NCBI GenBank assembly: GCA_949293335.1
Contig: CASFDA010000021.1
Span: 1-58,380, forward strand
Length of the DNA: 58,380 nucleotides
Direction: 5' to 3'
DNA from: an uncultured Spirochaetales bacterium
GTDB taxonomy: Bacteria; Spirochaetota; Spirochaetia; Sphaerochaetales; Sphaerochaetaceae
The translations under genes and the position numbers were made by a program. Below the pieces are notes generated by a model. It did not search any database. It had not been told where the DNA came from and saw only the letters and a list, made by a program, of their open reading frames with translations. Positions 25,374-32,925 of the stretch are shown here, piece after piece (the stretch's first letter is position 1; every line of letters begins with the position of its first letter).

Positions 25374-25912
25374 CAGATATTGAATCTGTCGTACGCCACA
25401 TAACAATCGCCACAAAGCATCTTCCCGTCTTGTATGTGTACCCAGTTTGCACCTGTTTTCTCCCCGCATTTTTCACAGATATATGTGTCAAAGATACGCG
25501 CCTTCTCTGGAATTGGAATCGTTGCCTTCTTGGCAGTGAAAATCTCATTAAAATGACATTGTCCAATGTATTTTCCGACATTTATGGTTCCCGGATCTGG
25601 AATGTCACCGGTCCGGACAAGCCGCACAGATTTCCATGTATCCCTGTTGTAGAATGAGAATGCAGGTTTACCTGTCATATGGAACAGTAGATTGCCTCTC
25701 CCGACAGTACAGCCCAGTACTGTTTGAATGGCATCAACAGCGCAAGTATCATTTTCGCTGATGCATAAAATCCCTTCATCCTGAGATAACTCAAGATCTA
25801 ATAGCTCATATGCATAAAGAGATGCGAGAAAACCGGTAAATAAACCACCGCAGGCATGCCCATGAAAGCTTTGGCAACGCTGCCATAAAAATTCTATATC
25901 CAGTCTATCCAT
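25373..25912 (-). CDS. FmdE-like protein with C-terminal zinc ribbon
   Basis: A 179-residue protein of the FmdE/formylmethanofuran dehydrogenase subunit E family. The N-terminal region has the family's conserved SFHGHACGGLFTG (usually GHxCPG) and CAVDAIQTVLGCTVGRGN. The C-terminus is a zinc ribbon (CEKCG, then CGDC). No methanofuran pathway is expected here, so its role lies elsewhere; members often sit next to metal ABC transporters. It lies 0-1 nt from both neighbours (ATP-binding protein and larE), so it is firmly part of this operon. A metal chaperone or sensor role is inferred. Confidence 0.85.
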   Translation of the reverse strand: MDRLDIEFLWQRCQSFHGHACGGLFTGFLASLYAYELLDLELSQDEGILCISENDTCAVDAIQTVLGCTVGRGNLLFHMTGKPAFSFYNRDTWKSVRLVRTGDIPDPGTINVGKYIGQCHFNEIFTAKKATIPIPEKARIFDTYICEKCGEKTGANWVHIQDGKMLCGDCYVAYDRFNI

Positions 25913-26671
25913 TCAGGACTCCTTGTCGAACAAAATGATGCGTCGACCTTTTATCTCAGCAATCTCTACATTCATGTCGTATACTTTCCTGATCAGATCG
26001 GGATCTATTTCATCGAGATTGCAGTATTTCAATCCACGTCCGTCTTTCATGAAGAAGAATTTATCGCAATATGCCATCGCGAGATTGAGATCATGAAGCA
26101 CAGCAAGGACTGTCATCCCACTTTCAGTGGCCATCTGTCTTACTTCTGCCATCATGCTGTATTGGTTGTGTGGATCAAGATTGTTCGTTGGTTCATCCAG
26201 GAGCATCACCCTCGGTTTCTGTACAAAAGCTCTGGCAAACATGACTTTCTGCCGTTCTCCTCCGGAAAGTTCGTCTATGTTCCTGAGCTGAAATGCATCA
26301 AGGCCCATTTTGTGTATAATGTCCCGGCACGCTTCTATATCTTTGCTTCTGGCACCCCATCTCATATAAGGTCTTCTTCCTAGAAGTATGCTGTCAAAGA
26401 CAGAGAGTGCTGCAGTTTCGTTCCGTTGCGGAACATATGCAATCAGTCTGGCAATGCTGTTCCTCCCGAGAACACTTACAGGATTTCCATCAATAAAAAC
26501 TTCACCGGATTTTGGCGTTCTTATCCTATTTATGCATGTGATGAGTGTGCTCTTTCCTGTCCCATTTGTCCCAAGTATTCCTACGATCTCTCCATCTTTG
26601 GCAGAAAACGAAATGTCTTGAAGAATATTCCTCGTCCCATACGAGAAAGATATGTTTGAAATCTTTATCAT
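25913..26671 (-). CDS. Iron/cobalamin-type ABC transporter ATPase (FecE/BtuD family)
   Basis: A 252-residue ATPase with Walker A GTNGTGKST, signature LSGGERQKV and Walker B VMLLDEPTNNLD. It belongs to the FecE/FhuC/BtuD group, which energises uptake of metal chelates. ATG 26671 is chosen because it gives the normal start MIKISNISFSYG and overlaps the permease stop by 4 bp (ATGA). Given the downstream larE-B-C genes, nickel or a nickel chelate is the most likely cargo; cobalamin or an iron chelate cannot be excluded. Confidence 0.93.
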   Translation of the reverse strand: MIKISNISFSYGTRNILQDISFSAKDGEIVGILGTNGTGKSTLITCINRIRTPKSGEVFIDGNPVSVLGRNSIARLIAYVPQRNETAALSVFDSILLGRRPYMRWGARSKDIEACRDIIHKMGLDAFQLRNIDELSGGERQKVMFARAFVQKPRVMLLDEPTNNLDPHNQYSMMAEVRQMATESGMTVLAVLHDLNLAMAYCDKFFFMKDGRGLKYCNLDEIDPDLIRKVYDMNVEIAEIKGRRIILFDKES

Positions 26672-27732
26672 CTGGATTTCTCCTGATGCAGGATGAGGTA
26701 CAGGAAAAGGGGAGCTCCCATGAATGATGTCAGCGCGCCTATTGGCAGGACTATAGGGGAGACGATCATCCTGCATCCTATATCGGCTGCAAGCAGAATG
26801 ATGACTCCAGCTATTGAGGAACATGGAATGAGGAATCTGAAATCATTTCCGACAAACCGCCTCATAATATGAGACGCGATCAGGCCGATAAAACTTATGC
26901 ACCCTGTGAATGCAACCGAGACCGAGGTTATCAGAGCGCAGACTGCAAGGCTTGATGGGACAAGGATGTCGGTATTCACGCCAAGACTCTTTGCCGTATC
27001 ATGTCCACTTTCCAAAGCATTGTAATTCCAGCTGTTCAATGCAAAGAATACAAATGCGAAGAGATCAAGGGTTCCGATGATGCCTATTTCTCTCAATCCA
27101 GCCCTGCCAAGATTGCCGAATGTCCAGTAGACAATTGTGGCAACCATGACATCGTCAGCGAAGTACTGTATCAATGTCAATGCGCCACTGAACATAGCAC
27201 TCAGCGCCACTCCTGCAAGGACCAGGACAACGGGACTTGAATTACGTTTCCTTGAAAGGGTGAGGATTGCCAATGTTGTTGCCATCCCACCAGCAAAGGC
27301 AGAGAGAGATACCATATATGGTTGTGTTATCGTGAGCGCTGTTGCATTGCCTGTGTAGTTCTGGGTCCCGGCTCCAAGAAAGATTATTGCGGCGGCCGCA
27401 CCGAATGAAGCTCCCTGAGATACTCCGAGGGTTGATGCAGATGCCAATGGATTGCGAAGCACGTTCTGCATTATGCATCCGCTCATTGAAAGCGCTATAC
27501 CGACGACAGCTGCTGCGGCAAGTCTTGGCATCCTCACATTCCAGATTATGGTGCTTGCCCTCATGTCTCCTCTGCCTGTAATGGCCCAGAGAACATCAGA
27601 AAGCGACATGCTTGCAGAACCTGACATTAGGGAAAATATACCTATTGAAATAGCAAGGAGGATAAGGAGAGACAAGATGAGCCATTTATGCCTGATATAT
27701 TGATGATAGCTTTCCTCTTTTGCCTTCTTCAT
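26668..27732 (-). CDS. FecCD-family ABC permease
   Basis: A 354-residue inner-membrane permease with about nine to ten helices. The family signs are MPRLAAAAVVGIALSMSG with NPLASASTLGVSQGASFGA in the N-terminal half and FIGLIASHIMRRFVG near the C-terminus. A single permease gene indicates a homodimer. It overlaps the substrate-binding protein's stop by 4 bp and the ATPase start by 4 bp. Confidence 0.94.
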   Translation of the reverse strand: MKKAKEESYHQYIRHKWLILSLLILLAISIGIFSLMSGSASMSLSDVLWAITGRGDMRASTIIWNVRMPRLAAAAVVGIALSMSGCIMQNVLRNPLASASTLGVSQGASFGAAAAIIFLGAGTQNYTGNATALTITQPYMVSLSAFAGGMATTLAILTLSRKRNSSPVVLVLAGVALSAMFSGALTLIQYFADDVMVATIVYWTFGNLGRAGLREIGIIGTLDLFAFVFFALNSWNYNALESGHDTAKSLGVNTDILVPSSLAVCALITSVSVAFTGCISFIGLIASHIMRRFVGNDFRFLIPCSSIAGVIILLAADIGCRMIVSPIVLPIGALTSFMGAPLFLYLILHQEKSR

Positions 27733-28871
27733 ACAGTTTTTCCTATTGTGATTTTCCCATAGTACAAACCATCTTCTTCCATTTCAGAAAGGAAGCTCTT
27801 TCTAAGCATTGTTTCCATGATCTCTTTGCACTTTGAACTGAAAACAATGTCATCAAATCTTTCTGGAAAGAGTATTTTCCCCGCATAATATGCGTTCATG
27901 AGCAGGTATGTGATGTTCGGTCCTGCAGAATTGGATGACGGCATGGTGTATACATTGCCTTCCTGGATGGCCCTTAATGAATCGAAATAATCAGGATTGG
28001 CATCATATTCAGCATTGACGATATCCATGTTCCCTGGGTCAAGAAATATGATATCTGGATCCCAGCTGAGTATCTTTTCAAGATCAACTTCGAAACCATT
28101 ATTACCTAGATATGCAACATTTTCGGCATCCGCTACAGCAGATGCTTCTCCTATCTGATCAGTAGTAAGTTCGTCTGCGACATTAAATGCACCTACAGCA
28201 TCAAATGGCGGGAAATTCACATATGTGAATGAAAAACCGTGGCGGCCATTATAGGTTACTGCCCCTGTGTATGCTCTCAGTTTGGACTCTTCAGGGATGC
28301 CGGAAGTTCTCTCAGATAGATCCGCCTTGCAGTAATCAATGTATGACAGAATCTCTTCACATCGCTCTTCTGCTCCTACAACATCAGCGAAAATGCGCAG
28401 TGAACGATAGAAACCTTCGTCGATGAAACCTTGAGTGCGATATCTTATGCTTACTACAGGAATACCTGTCTGTCTCTGAAGCTCATTGCAGGCATCTTCA
28501 TTGAAACCGGTGAGGATGACATCAGGTTCGAGCATGATGATCTCTTCTGCGTATGCATTGTTCTCTCCGCTTCCTCCTCCTGTTCCAACGCATGGAAGGA
28601 CCTTGAGGGCATTATGATACACCGGGCTGTAATCATAGCGTGCGGACATTGTCCTGATATCGCTCTCTTCTGCTCCGGCAAGCATATTTACAACATCCAG
28701 ATAAGCAGCCATTCTGGGGCCCATAGATCCAAGAGCCAGTATAGAATCCACGTTCTCCGGGATCTCCACATTGCGGTTCCACACATCTGTTACAATTCTT
28801 GTTCCGTTATTTGCCGATACAGATATGGCGATAATGAAAAAAAGGCAGATTGAAATAATAAATCGTCTCAT
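27729..28871 (-). CDS. Periplasmic metal/chelate-binding protein of the same ABC transporter
   Basis: A 380-residue protein of the BtuF/FecB fold. The signal peptide ends near SVSANN, without a lipobox. The first lobe starts with the usual VTDVWNRNVEIPENVDSILALG, and the second contains EKILSWDPDIIFLDPGNM. It is the first gene of the operon that includes the FmdE-like and Lar proteins. Met and His residues that might bind nickel directly are scattered and not decisive. AGGAGA precedes ATG 28871. Confidence 0.9.
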   Translation of the reverse strand: MRRFIISICLFFIIAISVSANNGTRIVTDVWNRNVEIPENVDSILALGSMGPRMAAYLDVVNMLAGAEESDIRTMSARYDYSPVYHNALKVLPCVGTGGGSGENNAYAEEIIMLEPDVILTGFNEDACNELQRQTGIPVVSIRYRTQGFIDEGFYRSLRIFADVVGAEERCEEILSYIDYCKADLSERTSGIPEESKLRAYTGAVTYNGRHGFSFTYVNFPPFDAVGAFNVADELTTDQIGEASAVADAENVAYLGNNGFEVDLEKILSWDPDIIFLDPGNMDIVNAEYDANPDYFDSLRAIQEGNVYTMPSSNSAGPNITYLLMNAYYAGKILFPERFDDIVFSSKCKEIMETMLRKSFLSEMEEDGLYYGKITIGKTV

Positions 28872-28887
28872 GCAGCAAGTCTCCTGA

Positions 28888-28933
28888 GCTCATAGGAATA
28901 TGCCTCTTTTCAAAAAGGCTCAGTCGAATATGC
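28888..28933 (-). repeat. Direct repeat in the leader of the ABC-FmdE-Lar operon
   Basis: Two 16-bp copies, GCTCATAGGAATATGC (28888-28903) and GCTCAGTCGAATATGC (28918-28933), have 13 identical bases and begin exactly 30 bp apart, about three helical turns. They lie 17-62 nt upstream of the first start codon. A hairpin (GCCTTTTTG...AGAGGC type, 28901-28919) lies between them. They are candidate operators of a metal sensor or part of a leader RNA. Confidence 0.55.
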
Positions 28934-29093
28934 TGTTCCTTATAAGCTTGATTGAATAGGTTCTCTCAATTCTGAAGCTCCGGCTTCAATGACTTGCTTC
29001 ATGCAAAATCTAAAGCGAATAGTACAGTTATGAGGACTTGCTGTCAATTTGCATTTTAATTTTTCTTTTTCTAGCTGCTTTTCTTCCTGTATT

Positions 29094-29522
29094 TTAATTT
29101 CCTAGACTTGTCAGTTTTCCTTGGAGATCCCGGATACGTTCGATCACCTCTTGTATCAGCTTTGCAAGACTGAGGTCAGAAACACCCACAACGATATTGT
29201 CACAATGATTTACAGGGATAAGTATCCGTTTTGCTTTGCTCTGGCATATGGCGAGCGCCATTTGGGGGGACACTTCTCCTATCATCGAGTCCGCGATGAC
29301 TATTCCTATCGGACCAATTATCACATCAGCATTTCTAGATGCGACAATGACTGGATTTTCTCCTGTGGCACCATGACTGGCTCCAGCCTTCAGCATTGCT
29401 GCAGTTGCCTGTGCATTTGTTCCTATGGCGGTGATGTTCTCATCGGGAAAAGCTGCTCTTATAGAGGAGACAACCTGCCGGCCTATGCCCCCTCCTTGTG
29501 AGTCGATTACAACTATGTTCAT
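29094..29522 (-). CDS. DUF3842 family protein
   Basis: A 142-residue protein of the uncharacterised DUF3842 family, with the N-terminal VIDSQGGGIGRQVV, then TNAQATAAMLKAGA, ATGENPV and IGPIGIVIADSMIGE. The glycine-rich start and Rossmann-like pattern suggest nucleotide or dinucleotide binding, but no function is known to me. ATG 29522 gives the family's usual N-terminus. It stands 222 nt upstream of the transport operon on the same strand; co-transcription cannot be excluded. In some anaerobes this family sits near metal and cofactor genes. Confidence 0.75.
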   Translation of the reverse strand: MNIVVIDSQGGGIGRQVVSSIRAAFPDENITAIGTNAQATAAMLKAGASHGATGENPVIVASRNADVIIGPIGIVIADSMIGEVSPQMALAICQSKAKRILIPVNHCDNIVVGVSDLSLAKLIQEVIERIRDLQGKLTSLGN

Positions 29523-29632
29523 GACTACTCCAGATACTGGATACTTTAGCACATCACTGTATAGAGAAAATAGGGGAGAATATTAAACACAGATAGAATG
29601 TAAATTTGTTCCCTCAGAAATTTAATTGCGGG

Positions 29633-29660
29633 AATTCTCCCGTCTTCAGACGTGAGAATT
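29633..29660. repeat. Inverted repeat between divergent genes
   Basis: AATTCTC-C-CGTCT-TC-AGACG-T-GAGAATT: 12 pairs with a single mismatch and a 2-nt centre. No T run follows on either strand. It lies between the divergent DUF3842 and flavin reductase genes, so an operator or cruciform is as likely as a hairpin. Confidence 0.45.
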
Positions 29661-29765
29661 GTCACAGAATCCTGCTAAGTTCTTTTGTTCTGTGTGATCC
29701 TGAGAGAAACAGATCTTTTGGAAAAAATACATTTCGATTGAGAAAAGTAGGGTAGAATCAGATTT

Positions 29766-30314
29766 ATGAAACGTATTGTTTTTATCTCAGGCTCACTGAG
29801 GAAAAAAAGTTACAATAGGGCAATATTGGAGGAGGCGGAGAAGATACTTGGAAAGAAATTCGAATGTCATTTTCTCTCGTATTCAAATCTGCCGCTGCTA
29901 TCTCAGGACATTGAGTTTCCAGAGAACGAATATGTATCGGAAGTGAGAAAGGAAATCAGGAATGCAGATGCTATATTCATTGCGTCCCCTGAGTATAACC
30001 ATAGCTATTCCGGCGTTTTGAAGAACCTCCTTGACTGGTTGTCCCGCCCGACAGTCAGAAATGATTATTCTACAGCTGTAATCAGGGGAAAGATTGTTGC
30101 AATTGCATCTGCAGCAGGCTCTTCAGGTGGATCTTATTCGATTGACAAACTTAAGGAGCTCCTGACTCTTCTTTCTTGCAGAATCTGTCCTGTCGTGACC
30201 CAAGTTGCCCTCGGGTCCAGGTTCTCATCTGATGAGCTTGTTCTTGATGACGAGGAAAAAGCAATCCTCGAGAAGGAATGCAACGAACTTTCCCTTATGC
30301 TGGAGGAGATATGA
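29766..30314 (+). CDS. NADPH-dependent FMN reductase-family protein
   Basis: A 182-residue flavodoxin-like reductase. The N-terminal FMN phosphate loop is FISGSLRKKSYNR, and the conserved SPEYNHSYSGVLKNLLDW is in the middle. Members include ChrR, ArsH and azoreductase-like enzymes that transfer electrons to quinones, metals or nitro compounds. Substrate is not evident. Four bases overlap with the metallohydrolase that follows, so the two are coupled. Confidence 0.9.
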   Translation: MKRIVFISGSLRKKSYNRAILEEAEKILGKKFECHFLSYSNLPLLSQDIEFPENEYVSEVRKEIRNADAIFIASPEYNHSYSGVLKNLLDWLSRPTVRNDYSTAVIRGKIVAIASAAGSSGGSYSIDKLKELLTLLSCRICPVVTQVALGSRFSSDELVLDDEEKAILEKECNELSLMLEEI

Positions 30315-30937
30315 AGATAACATGGATAGGACATTCGTGCTTCAGATTGGAAAGCGCAGGCTTTTCCATCATCATCGATCCGTATTCAGACAAAAGCGTT
30401 CCTGGGCTTGAGAATGTGAGAGAGTGTGCAAACAGTGTGTTCCTCACTCATTTTCATAGTGACCACAATTTCACAGATGGAGTTAAGCTGACTCCTCCCG
30501 AAGGGGATGGGATCTTCACTGTAAAGAAGGTAAGAAGCTTCCATGATGAAGAAAGAGGAAAAAAGAGGGGAGAGAACAGCATATTGATAATTAGTGACGG
30601 GAAATACAAGATCGCGCATCTTGGTGACTTGGGATCAATTCCGGAAGATATTTCTCCTCTTTTTTCATTGGATGCTGTACTTGTTCCGGTAGGCGGATTC
30701 TATACGATTGATGGGAACACTGCAGCAAAGTTGGTTGAGATGATAAGGCCACGATGTGCTGTCCCCATGCATTTCAGGGATGACTCTCTTGACTTTGGCC
30801 TTGATGAGATAAGTACTTCCCGTGATTTCCTGTCGCATTTTGATGAAATTGACTATAAGGGGAGTTCCTCTTTCTCATTAGATGAAGTGGAGGATGGCCA
30901 CATAGTTGTCTTGAAACCAAAGAACCTGAAGAGATAA
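30311..30937 (+). CDS. UlaG-like metal-dependent hydrolase (metallo-beta-lactamase fold)
   Basis: A 208-residue MBL-fold protein. The metal motif is LTHFHSDHNFTD, an Asp follows in LGDLG, and PMHF near the end supplies a further histidine. The YtfL/UlaG-like pattern (MKITWIGHSCFRLE...IIIDPY) is the common 'UPF0173' or L-ascorbate lactonase-like group. Substrate is unknown. ATG 30311 overlaps the reductase stop by 4 bp; an earlier in-frame ATG lacks similarity. Confidence 0.9.
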   Translation: MKITWIGHSCFRLESAGFSIIIDPYSDKSVPGLENVRECANSVFLTHFHSDHNFTDGVKLTPPEGDGIFTVKKVRSFHDEERGKKRGENSILIISDGKYKIAHLGDLGSIPEDISPLFSLDAVLVPVGGFYTIDGNTAAKLVEMIRPRCAVPMHFRDDSLDFGLDEISTSRDFLSHFDEIDYKGSSSFSLDEVEDGHIVVLKPKNLKR

Positions 30938-30940
30938 GAA

Positions 30941-30964
30941 AAGCACCACGAAAACGTGGTGCTT
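30941..30964. terminator. Bidirectional terminator hairpin
   Basis: A perfect 10-bp stem AAGCACCACG/CGTGGTGCTT with loop AAAA. It lies between the hydrolase gene (plus) and cstA (minus). The U tracts are short on both sides. Confidence 0.65.
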
Positions 30965-30984
30965 CATATCAGACTCTAGATCTG

Positions 30985-32679
30985 TCAGGCCCTTTCTGGT
31001 GCCTTCTTTGAAATCAGTTCCTTTACGGAAGTTACCACGATAGTAACGCCGAGGATCATCAGAAGTACAGCCACTATGAGCTGGAGACCTTCCATCATGA
31101 ATGTACCTGTTCCTGCAGAGAATGCACCACAGAGTGCGATGAATCTCTGTACGAGAGCAGTTCCTGTCACAATGAACATGATCACGAATGGAGGTACAAG
31201 AGTCCAGAGCTTTCTTCCTGTCACTTTCAAGAATACACAGAGCGTGATCAGGACAAGAGCACTGAGAAGCTGGTTTGCACTTCCAAAGAGCGGCCAGATG
31301 TTGTTATAGCCTACACGTGTGAGCACGAAACCAAGGAAGAGTGTGATGAGGGTTGCGAAATACTTATTGCAGAGAACCTTTCTCCAAACTGGAGCACTCT
31401 TCATGTCATCTACAGTAAAGAGTTCCTGGAAGGACATTCTTCCGATACGAGCAACAGAGTCAAGTGTTGTGAACGCCAGAGCAGATACACACATGGTCAT
31501 GAAACATGCTGCAACGTAATTTGGAATGCCAAACATCTCAAGGAAACCTGCAACTCCGTTTGAGAAGATCTGGAAAGGTGTTCCGACTGCTGCAGTTCCA
31601 TCTGCTGCTGCGGCAGCTCCTGCTACACAGAGCGCGATGATAGCGAGAAGGCTTTCGAGGATCATTGCACCATATCCGACTTTGAGCATATCCTTCTCGT
31701 TCTCGATTGTCTTCGATGAAGTACCTGAAGACACAAGGCTATGGAAGCCTGAAACAGCACCACAAGCGACAGTAACGAACAGAATCGGGAAAAGATCTCC
31801 GAGTCCGGCAACTGAGAAGCTTGTGAAAGCTGGAAGATTCATTGAAGGGTGTGCGAAAATCAGGCCCAGAACTGCTCCGAGGATCATGCCGACAAACATG
31901 AATGTTGACATGAAGTCTCTTGGCTGCATCAATAGCCACATCGGGACAACAGCTGCGACAAAGATGAAGCAGAATGCGAAGTATACCCAGAAGTCCCTTC
32001 CTGCAAGCATCGGGAGGTTCATTCCGCATACGAATGAAAGGATAGTAAAGAGAAGACCTGCTACGAATTCCTTCCATCCCTCGAGCTTGAAATACTTTTT
32101 GCAAAGTCCGAATACAACAGCGAAGATGATGAAGAATACGGAAATACTTGCTGCTGCACCGTTTACGACTGCATTGGCAACTTCAGTTCTAACTCCATCC
32201 ACTACTGTGTATGCATTGAATGTTCCAGCAACCATGTCTGCAAAAGCAGCTAGAACAATAAGACAGAAGAGCCAGCAGAAACCGAGAAACAATTTACGTC
32301 CAGTCTTTCCGATATACTTTTCAATCAGAAGCCCCATGGATTTTCCGTCGTTCTTGACACTGGCATATAGTGCTCCGAAGTCGGTCACAGCTCCGAAGAA
32401 GATGCCTCCGAGAACAACCCATAGGAATACAGGAACCCATCCGAAAGCGGAAGCCAGGATCGCTCCTGTTACAGGACCTGCTCCTGCAATCGATGAGAAC
32501 TGATGGGCGAATACGGTCCACCCATCAGTGGGTACGTAGTCCTGTCCGTCGTTATGCACAACAGCAGGAGTTTTTGCTTTGGGGTCTATTCCCCAGCTCT
32601 TCGCCAGCCACCGGCCATAAAGCATGTATGCCACAACAAGACATACGGCGGCTATCAGTACGATAACAAGTGTGTTCAT
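30985..32679 (-). CDS. cstA: Carbon starvation protein A family transporter
   Basis: A 564-residue membrane protein of the CstA family with about 16 helices. The family signs are QFSSIAGAGPVTGAILAS near residue 60, FGALYASVKNDG, and SGTSSKTIENE. CstA-type proteins import peptides, and relatives (BtsT, YjiY) import pyruvate. Loss of one or the other cannot be read from sequence. No cofactor partner gene such as YbdD follows. The ribosome binding site before ATG 32679 is weak. Confidence 0.95.
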   Translation of the reverse strand: MNTLVIVLIAAVCLVVAYMLYGRWLAKSWGIDPKAKTPAVVHNDGQDYVPTDGWTVFAHQFSSIAGAGPVTGAILASAFGWVPVFLWVVLGGIFFGAVTDFGALYASVKNDGKSMGLLIEKYIGKTGRKLFLGFCWLFCLIVLAAFADMVAGTFNAYTVVDGVRTEVANAVVNGAAASISVFFIIFAVVFGLCKKYFKLEGWKEFVAGLLFTILSFVCGMNLPMLAGRDFWVYFAFCFIFVAAVVPMWLLMQPRDFMSTFMFVGMILGAVLGLIFAHPSMNLPAFTSFSVAGLGDLFPILFVTVACGAVSGFHSLVSSGTSSKTIENEKDMLKVGYGAMILESLLAIIALCVAGAAAAADGTAAVGTPFQIFSNGVAGFLEMFGIPNYVAACFMTMCVSALAFTTLDSVARIGRMSFQELFTVDDMKSAPVWRKVLCNKYFATLITLFLGFVLTRVGYNNIWPLFGSANQLLSALVLITLCVFLKVTGRKLWTLVPPFVIMFIVTGTALVQRFIALCGAFSAGTGTFMMEGLQLIVAVLLMILGVTIVVTSVKELISKKAPERA

Positions 32680-32815
32680 GTTCGGTACTATACTTCTTTT
32701 TTTTGGAAATAAGAAAGAGCCTTAACGAAAAAAAAAGCAAAAAAAATTATATTTTTGTCGCAATCCACTACTGAAGAAAGACTTATGATGTAAAAAACTT
32801 GACATTTTACAAAAC

Positions 32816-32910
32816 AAAAAGCCGGTTTCTGACTTTGAATTGACCTAGCGGATATAGCAATTTGCATCCACTTTTCTTACGGTTTTCAAAACCATGATAG
32901 CCGGCTTTTT
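32816..32910 (-). terminator. Long-range inverted repeat, probable terminator of the MATE gene
   Basis: AAAAAGCCGGTT (32816-32827) is complementary, for ten pairs, to GCCGGCTTTTT and its flank (32899-32910). In between lie a 71-nt insert and an inner GGTTTTCAAAACC palindrome (32881-32893). On the minus strand the 3' arm is followed by CTTTTTGTTTTG, as for a Rho-independent terminator, but the long insert is unusual. It may be a small structured RNA. Confidence 0.5.
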
Positions 32911-32925
32911 ATTTTTCCTTTGCAA

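Noticed and set aside
28872-29093. Cobalamin or molybdenum-cofactor riboswitch before the ABC operon
   Set aside because: The conserved boxes of the cobalamin riboswitch and the Moco fold are not visible; only the direct repeat and short hairpins are.
31526-32503. Long plus-strand open frame inside cstA
   Set aside because: It is antisense to a clear membrane protein gene, and its Pro/Ala/Lys-rich product reflects the codon bias of the other strand.
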